A DNA stretch of 13,223 nt, taken from positions 1-13,223 of the forward strand of contig JAHJBW010000076.1 in NCBI GenBank assembly GCA_018813405.1. The letters run 5' to 3'. The translations under genes and the position numbers were made by a program. This DNA comes from Candidatus Margulisiibacteriota bacterium. Lineage in GTDB: Bacteria > Margulisbacteria > WOR-1 > XYC2-FULL-46-14 > JAHJBW01. Below the pieces are notes generated by a model. That model worked only from the letters and a program-made list of their open reading frames with translations. It was not told the DNA's origin and searched no databases. Positions 1-7,576 of the stretch are shown one piece after another; positions within the stretch are counted from its first letter, which is position 1, and every line of letters begins with the position of its first letter.

Positions 1-113
1 CCACTGGCATTCCCCTGCCTTTCATCAGCTACGGCGGCACCAGCATGATCATCAATCTTTTTTCCGTGGGGCTTTTGCTCAATATATCCAAAAGGGGAAG
101 CGACAAAGCATGA
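1..113 (+). CDS. ftsW: FtsW/SpoVE/RodA-family peptidoglycan glycosyltransferase, C-terminal fragment
   Basis: This is the 3' end of a gene that starts before the window; the reading frame begins at base 3 and ends at TGA 111-113. The 36 visible residues contain PFISYGGTSM, the conserved signature near the end of SEDS-family proteins, followed by a hydrophobic stretch (IINLFSVGLLLNIS) and a short basic tail, as expected for the last membrane helix. SEDS proteins polymerise lipid II into glycan strands in the inner membrane; FtsW does so at the division septum. RodA and SpoVE share the signature, but the position directly before murG is the usual place of ftsW in dcw clusters, so ftsW is preferred. 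The stop overlaps the murG start (ATGA), which implies translational coupling. Confidence 0.88.
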   Translation, partial: TGIPLPFISYGGTSMIINLFSVGLLLNISKRGSDKA

Positions 114-1153
114 AAATTGCCATTTCCGCCGGCGGCACCGGCGGCCATATTTATCCCGGCATCGCCCTGGCCCGGGAGCTGGCCGGCCGGGGGGAGGACC
201 GCGAGATATTTTTCATCGGTTCAAAGAACGGGCTTGAAGGACGGCTCTTAAAAGACCAAAACTTCAAGTTATATCAGGTGCCGTCCAGGTCTTTTTCAGC
301 GAATTTTCTTACCGCTCCTTTTGTAAATATCGTCGGGCTGGTCATGGCTTTCCTTCTGCTGTTGCGCGAACGGCCCGCTGTACTGGTCTCTTTTGGCGGC
401 TATACAAGCTTTGCCGCGGTAGTATCGGCCTGGCTGCTCAAGGTCCCGGTGGTCATCCACGAACAGAACATACTTCCCGGCAAGACCAATCGGTTCCTTT
501 CAAGGTTTGCCGGCGCCGTGGCCCTGTCTTTCGAGCCGAGCTTGAAATACCTGAAAGGCATGGTGACAGGCAATCCCGTAAGGAAAGAGATCCGCGGCCT
601 TAAGAAGGTGCCGTCAAAAAAGTGGGTGGTGCTGATCCTGGGGGGCAGTCAGGGCGCGCTCAGCATAAACCGGGAGCTTATCTGCTCGCTCGATCTTTTC
701 AGGGACAAAAATATCGAGATAGTCCATTTGATAGGTAAAAGGGATTACGCGGCCTTTTACGGGTCCCGTGACTTTTCCGCGTATCCCTTTTATCAACCCG
801 TCCCTTACATGTATAATATAGAAGAGGCCTATAAAAGGGCCCATCTGGTGGTTTCCAGGGCGGGCGCGACCGCCATAGCCGAGATACTGTCTGTCTCACT
901 CCCATCGATACTTGTTCCGTTCCCTTACGCGGCCGAGGGCCACCAGGACCTTAACGCGGAATATGTGGAAAGGGCGGGCGCGGGAATAAAATTGCCCGAC
1001 AGCCGGCTGATCGAATTGCCCGATATTATATTTGAACTGTTGGAGAACAAAGAAGGCCGTCTGGATAAAATGTCCAGGGCCGCGGCTTTTCTGGCAAAGC
1101 CCGATGCCGCCGCGAAACTGGCGGATATCGTGGAAGGATTGGCGAAAGCATGA
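110..1153 (+). CDS. murG: UDP-N-acetylglucosamine--undecaprenyl-pyrophosphoryl-MurNAc-pentapeptide GlcNAc transferase
   Basis: MurG transfers GlcNAc from UDP-GlcNAc to lipid I, giving lipid II, at the cytoplasmic face of the membrane. At 347 residues it has the usual family length. Visible landmarks are the N-terminal glycine-rich loop GGTGGH (residues 8-13), HEQN (117-120) followed by PGKTNR, the second glycine-rich loop GGSQGA (178-183) of the GT-B fold, SRAGATAIAEI, and the donor-binding PFPYAAEGHQ with downstream NA. A hydrophobic patch around residues 72-86 fits the membrane-association face. The ATG overlaps the upstream TGA, and a purine-rich AAAAGGGGAAG precedes it at a somewhat long distance, so reinitiation after ftsW is likely. 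The stop overlaps the murC start in the same ATGA arrangement. Nothing looks damaged. Confidence 0.97.
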   Translation: MKIAISAGGTGGHIYPGIALARELAGRGEDREIFFIGSKNGLEGRLLKDQNFKLYQVPSRSFSANFLTAPFVNIVGLVMAFLLLLRERPAVLVSFGGYTSFAAVVSAWLLKVPVVIHEQNILPGKTNRFLSRFAGAVALSFEPSLKYLKGMVTGNPVRKEIRGLKKVPSKKWVVLILGGSQGALSINRELICSLDLFRDKNIEIVHLIGKRDYAAFYGSRDFSAYPFYQPVPYMYNIEEAYKRAHLVVSRAGATAIAEILSVSLPSILVPFPYAAEGHQDLNAEYVERAGAGIKLPDSRLIELPDIIFELLENKEGRLDKMSRAAAFLAKPDAAAKLADIVEGLAKA

Positions 1154-2559
1154 TACTGAACATGGACCGCATTAAGAACATACATTTGATAGGGGTTGGA
1201 GGATGTGGCGTATCCGCCATTGCCAAGATACTTTTTCAGATGGGCTACCACGTCAGCGGTTCCGACATAAAGGAAAGCAGTAATACCATACGGCTGAAAG
1301 ACCTTGGCGTCAAGGTTTACATAGAGCATGACGCCAGCCACGTCAGGGGCGCCGACATGGTGGTGGTGTCTTCGGCCATCGACAAGGACAATCCGGAGAT
1401 AGAAGAAGCCCTTTCCAGGAATATACAGATAATCAAAAGGGCCGAGATGCTGGCCTGGATAATGGACCGCTTCAAGAACCGGGTCGCGGTGGCCGGCACG
1501 CACGGCAAGACCACCACATCTTCGATGATAGCGAAAATATTCCTGGACGCCCAGAGGGACCCGTCTTATCTGGTCGGCGGAGAGACCGACTATGTCGACG
1601 GCAACGCGCGGCTGGGGAAAGGGCCCTCCATTATTGCGGAAGCTGACGAGTCCGACGGTTCTTTCATGTTCTTAAACCCCAGCGTGACGGTAATAACCAA
1701 TATCGAAGAGGACCACATGGACTATTACGGCAGTTTTGAAAAGATAGTCGACATGTTCAGCAACTATGTGGGCAAGTTTAAGGGGCAGGGGCTGGTGGTC
1801 ATAGAAGCCGACCATCCCAACAACCGCTTCATTATAGAGGACAAGGAGATAAACAAGGTAACCTATGGCTTTTCGGACAGGGCCGATGTCAGGGCGGTAA
1901 ACGCGGTCTTTAACAAAAAGTACACGGCCTTTGACGTGATAAACAAAGGAAAAATGCTGGGCCAGGTAAAGCTTAGCATTCCCGGCCGACAGAACATATT
2001 GAACGCGCTGGCCGCCCTTGTCGTGGCCATGCATCTGCGCATATCCTTTTCTTCCGTGTGTTCGAGCCTCCATTCTTTTTCCGGCGCCAGGCGCAGGTTC
2101 CAGCTTATCGGTGAGTTCAATGATGTCAAGGTCATTGACGACTACGCCCATCACCCTACCGAGGTCAGGGTCACACTGCAGGCCGCGCGGCTGGGCTGGG
2201 GGCCGGACAGAAGGATAATCGCCATATTCCAGCCGCACCGTTTTTCGCGCACCTTCCATCTTGCTTCCGAGTTCGGCTCGGCCTTTCAAGAGGCCGACCA
2301 GGTGATCTTGACCGACATTTACAGCGCCGGTGAAAAGCCGATCCCCAATGTGGACGGACGCACGCTCCTTAGAGAGGTCGAGAATCATCACAAGAACGTC
2401 AAATACATCAAACGCAAGGAAAAAATAGCGGATTTCCTAAAGGATATCGTCGCGCCGGGCGATATTGTCATTACCATGGGCGCGGGCGATATCCATACGG
2501 TCTGCAAAGAACTGCTGGCCCGGCTGAAGATGAAAGACAATGGACCTGAAAAAAAATAA
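1150..2559 (+). CDS. murC: UDP-N-acetylmuramate--L-alanine ligase
   Basis: MurC is the ATP-dependent cytoplasmic ligase that attaches L-alanine to UDP-MurNAc, the first step of stem-peptide assembly. The 469-residue product is full length for the family. Visible are the N-terminal nucleotide-sugar motif LIGVGGCGVSAIAKIL (13-28), the ATP-binding P-loop GTHGKTTTSS (116-125), EADESDGSF (164-172) with TNIEEDHMDYYG (183-194), and the C-terminal DDYAHHPTEV with IFQPHRFSRT. The first ATG (1150) overlaps the murG stop; a second in-frame ATG at 1162 gives a start (MDRIKNIHLIG) closer to typical MurC N-termini, so the true start could be four codons later. The 3' end overlaps murB by 20 bases in a different frame. 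Confidence 0.97.
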   Translation: MILNMDRIKNIHLIGVGGCGVSAIAKILFQMGYHVSGSDIKESSNTIRLKDLGVKVYIEHDASHVRGADMVVVSSAIDKDNPEIEEALSRNIQIIKRAEMLAWIMDRFKNRVAVAGTHGKTTTSSMIAKIFLDAQRDPSYLVGGETDYVDGNARLGKGPSIIAEADESDGSFMFLNPSVTVITNIEEDHMDYYGSFEKIVDMFSNYVGKFKGQGLVVIEADHPNNRFIIEDKEINKVTYGFSDRADVRAVNAVFNKKYTAFDVINKGKMLGQVKLSIPGRQNILNALAALVVAMHLRISFSSVCSSLHSFSGARRRFQLIGEFNDVKVIDDYAHHPTEVRVTLQAARLGWGPDRRIIAIFQPHRFSRTFHLASEFGSAFQEADQVILTDIYSAGEKPIPNVDGRTLLREVENHHKNVKYIKRKEKIADFLKDIVAPGDIVITMGAGDIHTVCKELLARLKMKDNGPEKK

Positions 2560-3412
2560 ACCCTTGAAAAATCTGACGACCTTCAGGATTGGCGGACCGG
2601 CCAAATATTTTGTTGCGGCCAGCGATCTTCAAGAACTTAAGGACGCCCTTGCTTTCGCGAAGAAAAATAAACTTCCGGTCTTTGCTCTGGGCGCGGGCTC
2701 TAATATCCTGGTCAGTGACAGGGGCTTTCCCGGCCTGGTCATTAAGCTGGTGGGGGATTTCCGCGGGCTCGATATCTCGGGAATAAAGATTACTGCCGGG
2801 GCAGGCCTTCGCGTTTCGGAGCTTTTGCGGACAGCCTGCAGTAACAGCTTGTCTGGCCTGGAGTTTATGACGGGTATCCCCGGCACTGTTGGCGGCGCTG
2901 TCGTCATGAACGCGGGGGTAGGGAAAGCGGCTATAGGCCATCTTATAAGCTGGGTCGATGTTCTGGATGGGAAAGGCAAAAGACACAGGCTAAGGCAAAA
3001 GGACCTTGAGTTCGGGTATCGAAGGTCCATTTTGCGGAAGAGAAAATATGTTGTTATTGAAGCGGGCTTTAAGGCGCTCAAAAAAAGCAACTCCGAAGAG
3101 ATAAGGAAACGCATGAATGGGCTAATGAAGAAGAGGCTGTAGAGCCAGCCGTATAATAGGCCCAGCGCGGGGTCGTTCTTTAAAAACCCGGCCGGCCAGC
3201 AGGCCTGGCAGCTCATAGATGGGGCGGGATTGAGGGGAGCCAGGGTTGGTGATGCCGAGGTATCAAAAAAGCATGCCAATTTCATAATCAACCGCAAGAA
3301 TGCCAGGGCGGAGGATGTCTTGGCGCTGGCAACAAAGGTTAGGAATAAGGTCAAGAAGCTTTCCCAAGTCAGCCTGCAGCCCGAGGTTATCATTGTTTCC
3401 CCAACACATTGA
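2540..3412 (+). pseudogene. murB: UDP-N-acetylenolpyruvoylglucosamine reductase, frame interrupted by an in-frame amber codon
   Basis: MurB is the FAD/NADPH enzyme reducing UDP-GlcNAc-enolpyruvate to UDP-MurNAc. The frame from ATG 2540 encodes the FAD domain: TTFRIGGPA (13-21), LGAGSNILVSD (50-60), GIPGTVGGAVVMNAG (112-126) and the substrate-domain GYRRS (159-163). TAG occurs at 3140-3142 (codon 201). The same frame then continues with no other stop to TGA 3410-3412, encoding SQPYNRPSAGSFFKNP with the probable catalytic Ser (212), the VSKKHANFIIN segment and the probable catalytic Glu (282 in QPEVIIV). Read through, the product is 290 residues, normal for the shorter type II MurB enzymes. Stopped at the TAG it is 200 residues and lacks both catalytic residues. 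No start with a ribosome-binding site follows the TAG closely. It could be a nonsense mutation, read-through or suppression, or a sequence error; MurB identity itself is not in doubt. Confidence 0.9.
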
Positions 3413-3438
3413 AATTTCTCCCCCAAAGTAACGATAAA
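3409..3438 (+). promoter_or_regulatory. possible sigma70-type promoter for the 3497-6671 gene pair
   Basis: A TTGAAA -35-like hexamer (3409-3414) overlaps the murB stop codon. It is followed after 18 bases by GATAAA (3433-3438), a four-of-six match to the -10 consensus. The predicted start would fall near 3445, giving a leader of about 50 bases before the GTG at 3497. The position at the beginning of an unrelated gene pair makes a promoter plausible, but the match is only moderate. Confidence 0.3.
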
Positions 3439-3459
3439 TAAGTAGGATCGTGGAGGCGT

Positions 3460-3558
3460 ATGGCAATAGAAAAACAAGATTTTCGGGAGGAAAAAAGTGT
3501 CACAGTTCCAATTGATCTTAAAGCAGGAAACGTTCGCACTGGCAGTAAATGCCATTGA
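3460..3558 (+). CDS. possible short leader ORF overlapping the next gene
   Basis: ATG 3460 follows GGAGG (3452-3456) by only three bases and opens a 32-codon frame ending at TGA 3556-3558. It begins MAIEKQDFREEKS and overlaps the first 62 bases of the following gene in another frame. The product is short and charged and I do not recognise it. It could be a translated leader peptide, the displaced true N-terminus of the following protein after an indel in the A6 run at 3491-3496, or chance. The ribosome-binding site is the main support. Confidence 0.25.
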   Translation: MAIEKQDFREEKSVTVPIDLKAGNVRTGSKCH

Positions 3559-4924
3559 GATGAGCACAACTCGCCCGTTTGATAAAGCTGATGGTCAAAA
3601 ACAGGATGATGACCCCTTTGCCAGCGAGTTCATGCTGGATAAAATGGTAGCTCAGGCCGAACAATTCAAATTAACGCCCAGGTTCGACTTTCTTAACATT
3701 CCCTATGACAATCACCAGGAATATTATTTTATGTTCCCTGACGCATGGCACATCGAAACGCCGGTCGTGGTCGAGACCCCTCAATTCATCACAAAAACCG
3801 TCTATTCCTTATATAAAATGGTGCAGGCCCAGGCAATGGAACGGCTCATGCACGCGTTTGGCTTAGAAGATAAATGGTATGCCAGGTTGGCTAAATTCGC
3901 TATTTTTGATATCATCTTCACTCTATACGCCGGCGGGCTGACCCATGAAATCGCCGGTCACGGTTGGAGGTCAAAAGAAAGCGGGAATGACAGAAGTTAC
4001 TCTTTGAACCTGTTTAAAGGGGAATTTGGTCAGGGAGCTGTCACTAAAGTTGCTCCAAATCATACGGTTTTTCAGGACTTGCTTTGTACGGTCGAAGGCA
4101 CTGCATCGACCCAGAATGCCTCAAAATTGTCTTACAAGGACATGCGCATTAATGGCGGCGACCACATCAAGGCACATTATTATCTGGACACCAAATGGGA
4201 TATTACCGCTTATATCTGGATATGGAACAATCCCAACTGGAGCCTGGTGCCGGGCCAGGATTTTAAGGAAGACTTTCAAGGCTCAAGCGATCAGATGGGT
4301 GACATATCGTCGTATTGGTTCGGTTCCGGTTCTTTGAGGTACCAGGAGTTATTGGACAAAGGATATCTGCCTGAAGAGATCAGCCGTTTGGGATTGTATA
4401 AAGGACCCGGATTTTCTTTTTGGACGATCTATATGGGCGCGCTTTGGAACTTTGTCGATCCAACCGCAATATATCTAGCCTATCAAATGGGCAATTACGT
4501 GATCAATGGTGATGATAAATTTGCCGTCCCTGACTATCTTCCCAGGACCAATTATTATATGACCCCTTACGGCTCGTGGTATGAAGCGTCCATGCCGTTC
4601 TATATAAAAGACGCGGTCATGGAAGCAGGCATACATACTACCGCCAATACCGAAGGGCTGGAACAATCAGCCGGGGGGTGGATAGAGCTGCAAAACTTGA
4701 GACTGCAACCCCATAAATATGCCCGCTTTGACATGGGCGGAAAACTGCACGTGTTCAACCTTAGAGGGAAATGGGGGGCTTTATTTGAGACATCCATAGT
4801 TTATTCGCCTTTAGATACTGTTGGCATAGGAGGAAAGATCGGTTATAAACCAAAGGACGCGTACTTGCCCGGATATCCCATGGACAGCTTGATCTGGGGC
4901 ATAGATATCGTATTAAGATACTAA
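3497..4924 (+). CDS. uncharacterised protein with HEIAGHG motif and beta-barrel-like C-terminus
   Basis: I do not recognise this 475-residue protein. The start is GTG 3497, six bases after GGGAGG (3485-3490); an in-frame TAG at 3467 rules out a long upstream extension. A hydrophobic helix-like stretch (about residues 132-148) leads into THEIAGHGWR, with H150, E151 and H155. This resembles a zinc-protease helix, but has one residue more between the histidines than HExxH. A possible acidic partner is E200 in VEGTASTQN. Residues from about 225 are rich in aromatics, and the last 60 or so alternate polar and hydrophobic residues with glycines and end in VLRY, as outer-membrane barrels often do. 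No convincing signal peptide is visible, which weakens an outer-membrane assignment unless the N-terminus is misplaced. It is 13 bases upstream of, and probably co-transcribed with, the 577-residue gene. Its base composition is more AT-rich than the mur genes. Membrane-associated metal-binding protein is a tentative reading only. Confidence 0.8.
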   Translation: MSQFQLILKQETFALAVNAIEMSTTRPFDKADGQKQDDDPFASEFMLDKMVAQAEQFKLTPRFDFLNIPYDNHQEYYFMFPDAWHIETPVVVETPQFITKTVYSLYKMVQAQAMERLMHAFGLEDKWYARLAKFAIFDIIFTLYAGGLTHEIAGHGWRSKESGNDRSYSLNLFKGEFGQGAVTKVAPNHTVFQDLLCTVEGTASTQNASKLSYKDMRINGGDHIKAHYYLDTKWDITAYIWIWNNPNWSLVPGQDFKEDFQGSSDQMGDISSYWFGSGSLRYQELLDKGYLPEEISRLGLYKGPGFSFWTIYMGALWNFVDPTAIYLAYQMGNYVINGDDKFAVPDYLPRTNYYMTPYGSWYEASMPFYIKDAVMEAGIHTTANTEGLEQSAGGWIELQNLRLQPHKYARFDMGGKLHVFNLRGKWGALFETSIVYSPLDTVGIGGKIGYKPKDAYLPGYPMDSLIWGIDIVLRY

Positions 4925-4937
4925 TTGGAGGCATAAA

Positions 4938-6671
4938 ATGGCGGAAGTAAATTGTTCATATTCGGACGGCGCTAATCTCTGGAATCCTTATTCACAACCG
5001 AAGGAACTGGTAGATGAAGCGCTCACAACATCCGGGGCCAAGAAATCCCAGACAAACATTTCAAGCTTGTCGGAACGGCAAATAGCTCAGGACGGGTCCG
5101 CCGCGATAAAGGCAAAGGTGCAGGAAATAGTTGGCACGGCCATTGCGTACGGCCTGTCGATCACGCCGCTTGCCATCTCCGGTTGCGAGCTGCCGAGCGA
5201 TCTCATAAATATGTTGGACGAAGCGGATGGTTTGAAAAAAGCAGGGGATTATAAAAAGGCCATTGACCTGTATGTCGAATTCGTTAATGCTTCAACAGAG
5301 CAAAAGGAAGTTCTCAACCTTAGGTCCACGGCGGTCTACAATATGCTTTTGTGCATCGAACGACTCCTGCCGGCCCTGCCCATTAAAGAAAAGTTAGACC
5401 TGTTTGACGAAGAGAAAATGATGCTCTTCGACAAATTTTTGGATGATATAGATACGATACTTGCCTGTTATTTACAGATCATCGATGATATCTCAAACTC
5501 ACCGCAAGCCGACCTTTATGTTGAAGATATGATGGGCCTCTTCAAGCAGGTCCGGAAGTATTTTGGGGATGAAAATCTTCATCAGTTCGTGGAAGATTCA
5601 ACTATTCATATCGGAAATTTTATCCGGTCGATTTTTGTTCTCAGGGGATTTGACGCTTCAATGGCATTCCTCAATTCGATGCGGGAGGACGAGGTCGCGA
5701 CCTTGCAATCGATGCAAATATTGTATGCCATCTTACTGAACACCTTGTTGACGTCGGATCCTGCTCCGGATGCCGCCGTTGTCGCTGAACATATTAGCGA
5801 AGTTCGGGAAAATGGCGGGGATGTGTGGAGGAACACCGCTGACCTCGAATTCTATGCTTCAGGACTGACACTTGACGAGTTCATGATATTTATCGGCCAG
5901 GCGGGGGATGACTTGCCGAGCCAAACGGTAATAATAATGTATGATGATGCTGCAAAGACCGCACTTGAGCAAGACCCTCTCATCCCCGTGGAGGATGCCG
6001 CTAATTTACTGCGCGATTACTTCTCCTACTGCAGTTCTTTTGTACAAAGCATTAGTAGCACCGTTGCTGCAGCGCTGGGGCATTCCGGATCCGAATCCTT
6101 CGTGGTAACGTATTTTAATCGTTTGGACCTTGCTTCAAAAGAGACCTTCCTGGAGCTGACAAAGGATTTCTTGCCAGAGGACGATCTGAATGAGCTGGTC
6201 AATATTTTTATTGGGGGCGTCCTTGGATCAGATCCTCCTCTTTCCATAGAAATTGTCAGCGAATACCTGCAGGAATACCAGGGATTTGACCTTGATCTTT
6301 TTTCCGGAGGCCTATTAGCCGCCTTAAAAACATATCTGAAATTGCTGGACATGTTCATTGGACCGCAAGCTTGCCTTGATTTTGCTAAAAACCTTGAAGC
6401 CTTCATGGACCATGACGCGATAGCCAGCGTTTATTATGCCCTGGCAGAAGAAATGCTGTCCAATACCGACAGTTTTGACAATGAGGTCTTAAATATTATT
6501 CTAGAATCCATCAAGAAATATGAGCAGTTCTCAGAGGCAGAAATTGACTGTTCCTTTTATGTGGATATCCTTGACAGGGCCAATATTTCAATACAGTTGA
6601 TAGACAGCTCTACTTTGGCTGAACTTATCGACCTTTCACAGACATCGGGGTGTGTTATAGACAATCCATGA
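4938..6671 (+). CDS. uncharacterised alpha-helical repeat protein with internal lipobox-like segment
   Basis: I do not recognise this 577-residue protein. ATG 4938 follows GGAGG (4927-4931) by six bases and lies 13 bases after the preceding gene, so the two form a likely operon. The first 60 or so residues are polar and low in structure. A hydrophobic segment then runs from about residue 64 to LAISGC, with C83 in a lipobox-like setting, although it lies far deeper than in a normal lipoprotein signal. Next comes a TPR-like hairpin (LINMLDEADGLKKAGDYKKAIDLY, about 89-112). The rest is acidic, leucine-rich and almost wholly helical, resembling a superhelical scaffold, with no catalytic motif I can see. 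A binding or scaffold partner for the HEIAGHG protein is an inference from adjacency. The next gene has its own promoter after an 80-base gap. Confidence 0.85.
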   Translation: MAEVNCSYSDGANLWNPYSQPKELVDEALTTSGAKKSQTNISSLSERQIAQDGSAAIKAKVQEIVGTAIAYGLSITPLAISGCELPSDLINMLDEADGLKKAGDYKKAIDLYVEFVNASTEQKEVLNLRSTAVYNMLLCIERLLPALPIKEKLDLFDEEKMMLFDKFLDDIDTILACYLQIIDDISNSPQADLYVEDMMGLFKQVRKYFGDENLHQFVEDSTIHIGNFIRSIFVLRGFDASMAFLNSMREDEVATLQSMQILYAILLNTLLTSDPAPDAAVVAEHISEVRENGGDVWRNTADLEFYASGLTLDEFMIFIGQAGDDLPSQTVIIMYDDAAKTALEQDPLIPVEDAANLLRDYFSYCSSFVQSISSTVAAALGHSGSESFVVTYFNRLDLASKETFLELTKDFLPEDDLNELVNIFIGGVLGSDPPLSIEIVSEYLQEYQGFDLDLFSGGLLAALKTYLKLLDMFIGPQACLDFAKNLEAFMDHDAIASVYYALAEEMLSNTDSFDNEVLNIILESIKKYEQFSEAEIDCSFYVDILDRANISIQLIDSSTLAELIDLSQTSGCVIDNP

Positions 6672-6716
6672 TCTGGTTGAGGGACTGAACAAGGGCGGGA
6701 CCACTGTATTCGATTC

Positions 6717-6745
6717 TTGAACGCCTTCGTTTTTCATGATATCAT
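6717..6745 (+). promoter_or_regulatory. sigma70-type promoter of the transketolase genes, leaderless arrangement
   Basis: TTGAAC (6717-6722) is followed by exactly 17 bases and then TATCAT (6740-6745), five of six to TATAAT, with TGA (6737-6739) in front giving an extended -10 element. The usual start about seven bases after the -10 falls at 6752, which is the A of the transketolase ATG. No Shine-Dalgarno sequence is present before that ATG, which fits a leaderless message. The hexamers and spacing are seen directly; promoter activity is inferred. Confidence 0.6.
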
Positions 6746-6751
6746 AACCAC

Positions 6752-7576
6752 ATGTTATTTGATCAAAAAATCAAGGAATTGGAAGAAAAAGCCAGGCTTA
6801 TCCGCCGCGATATCATCAGCATGATATCAAAGGCCGGCTCCGGCCATCCGGGCGGATCGCTTTCGGCCACGGACATTCTTACCGTGCTTTATTTCCACAA
6901 GATGAACATCCGTCCCACCGAGCCGAATTGGCCGGACAGGGACAGGCTGGTGCTTTCAAAGGGCCATGCCGCTCCACTGTTATATTCCTGCCTGGCCGAG
7001 GCGGGCTATTTTCCAACATCCTACCTTGGCACTCTCAGGCAGATCGGGTCATCCCTTCAGGGACACCCTGACATGCTTTCACTTCCGGGTATTGAGATGA
7101 CGACTGGCTCTTTGGGACAGGGTCTTTCGGCCGCGGTCGGCATGGCACTGGCGGCCCGGGTGGACAAAAAAGCCTATCGTGTTTATTGCGTAATGGGCGA
7201 CGGCGAGACACAGGAAGGCCAGATATGGGAAGCGGCCATGGCGGCCGGGCATTACAAGACCGACAACCTTACCGCTGTCCTTGACCATAACAAACTTCAA
7301 ATAGACGGACACATCGAAAAGATAAAAGGGCTTGATCCGGTGGTTGATAAATGGAAGGCCTTCCGCTGGAACGTTATTTCAGGCGTTAACGGCCACGATG
7401 TAAAAGCCCTGATCAAGGCGTTCGATGAGGCCGAAAAGGTAAAAGGCCGTCCCAGCATCATAATAGCCGATACCATCAAGGGAAAAGGCGTTTCCTTTAT
7501 GGAGAACAACAACGAATTTCACGGCAGGGCGCCCACAAAAGAAGAAACGGAAAGGGCGTTGGAAGAGCTTAAATGA
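6752..7576 (+). CDS. transketolase, N-terminal (TPP-binding) subunit
   Basis: This is the N-terminal half of a split transketolase, the thiamine-diphosphate enzyme that moves two-carbon ketol units in the non-oxidative pentose phosphate pathway. The 274-residue length matches the separate N-subunit family. Visible are SKAGSGHPGGSLSATDIL (26-43), LSKGHAAPLLYS (68-79), TTGSLGQGLSAAVGMA (117-132), and the TPP/metal motif beginning GDGETQEG (149-156) and closing with DHNKLQ (178-183). The C-terminal catalytic half is encoded by the next gene, whose ATG overlaps this TGA (ATGA), so coupled synthesis of the two subunits is expected. ATG 6752 has no ribosome-binding site but a well-placed promoter directly upstream, consistent with leaderless initiation. 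Two-gene transketolases are common in archaea and in many bacterial lineages. Confidence 0.94.
   Translation: MLFDQKIKELEEKARLIRRDIISMISKAGSGHPGGSLSATDILTVLYFHKMNIRPTEPNWPDRDRLVLSKGHAAPLLYSCLAEAGYFPTSYLGTLRQIGSSLQGHPDMLSLPGIEMTTGSLGQGLSAAVGMALAARVDKKAYRVYCVMGDGETQEGQIWEAAMAAGHYKTDNLTAVLDHNKLQIDGHIEKIKGLDPVVDKWKAFRWNVISGVNGHDVKALIKAFDEAEKVKGRPSIIIADTIKGKGVSFMENNNEFHGRAPTKEETERALEELK

Noticed and set aside
925..1503. 192-codon minus-strand ORF across the murG/murC junction, and similar long antisense frames in murC and pheA
   Set aside because: These are opposite well-identified genes; long antisense frames arise easily from the codon bias of GC-rich genes, and the products show no family features.
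3140..3220. Selenocysteine or recoding element at the murB stop
   Set aside because: The codon is TAG, not TGA. Downstream there are only short GC-rich inverted stretches (around CCGGCCGG and GCCAG/CTGGC) that do not form a distinctive recoding structure by eye.
3230..3412. Separate 60-residue gene downstream of the murB amber codon
   Set aside because: It is the in-frame C-terminal part of MurB; TTG 3230 is Leu 231 of the read-through frame and has no ribosome-binding site at proper spacing.
2629..3567. 312-codon minus-strand ORF antisense to murB
   Set aside because: It lies opposite a frame that is clearly MurB on both sides of the amber codon, its translation is cysteine- and serine-rich without any motif, and it has no credible start context.
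3947..3964. Classic zinc-metalloprotease motif HExxH
   Set aside because: The sequence is HEIAGH, with the second histidine one residue too far for HExxH. I report it as a variant to test, not as a protease.
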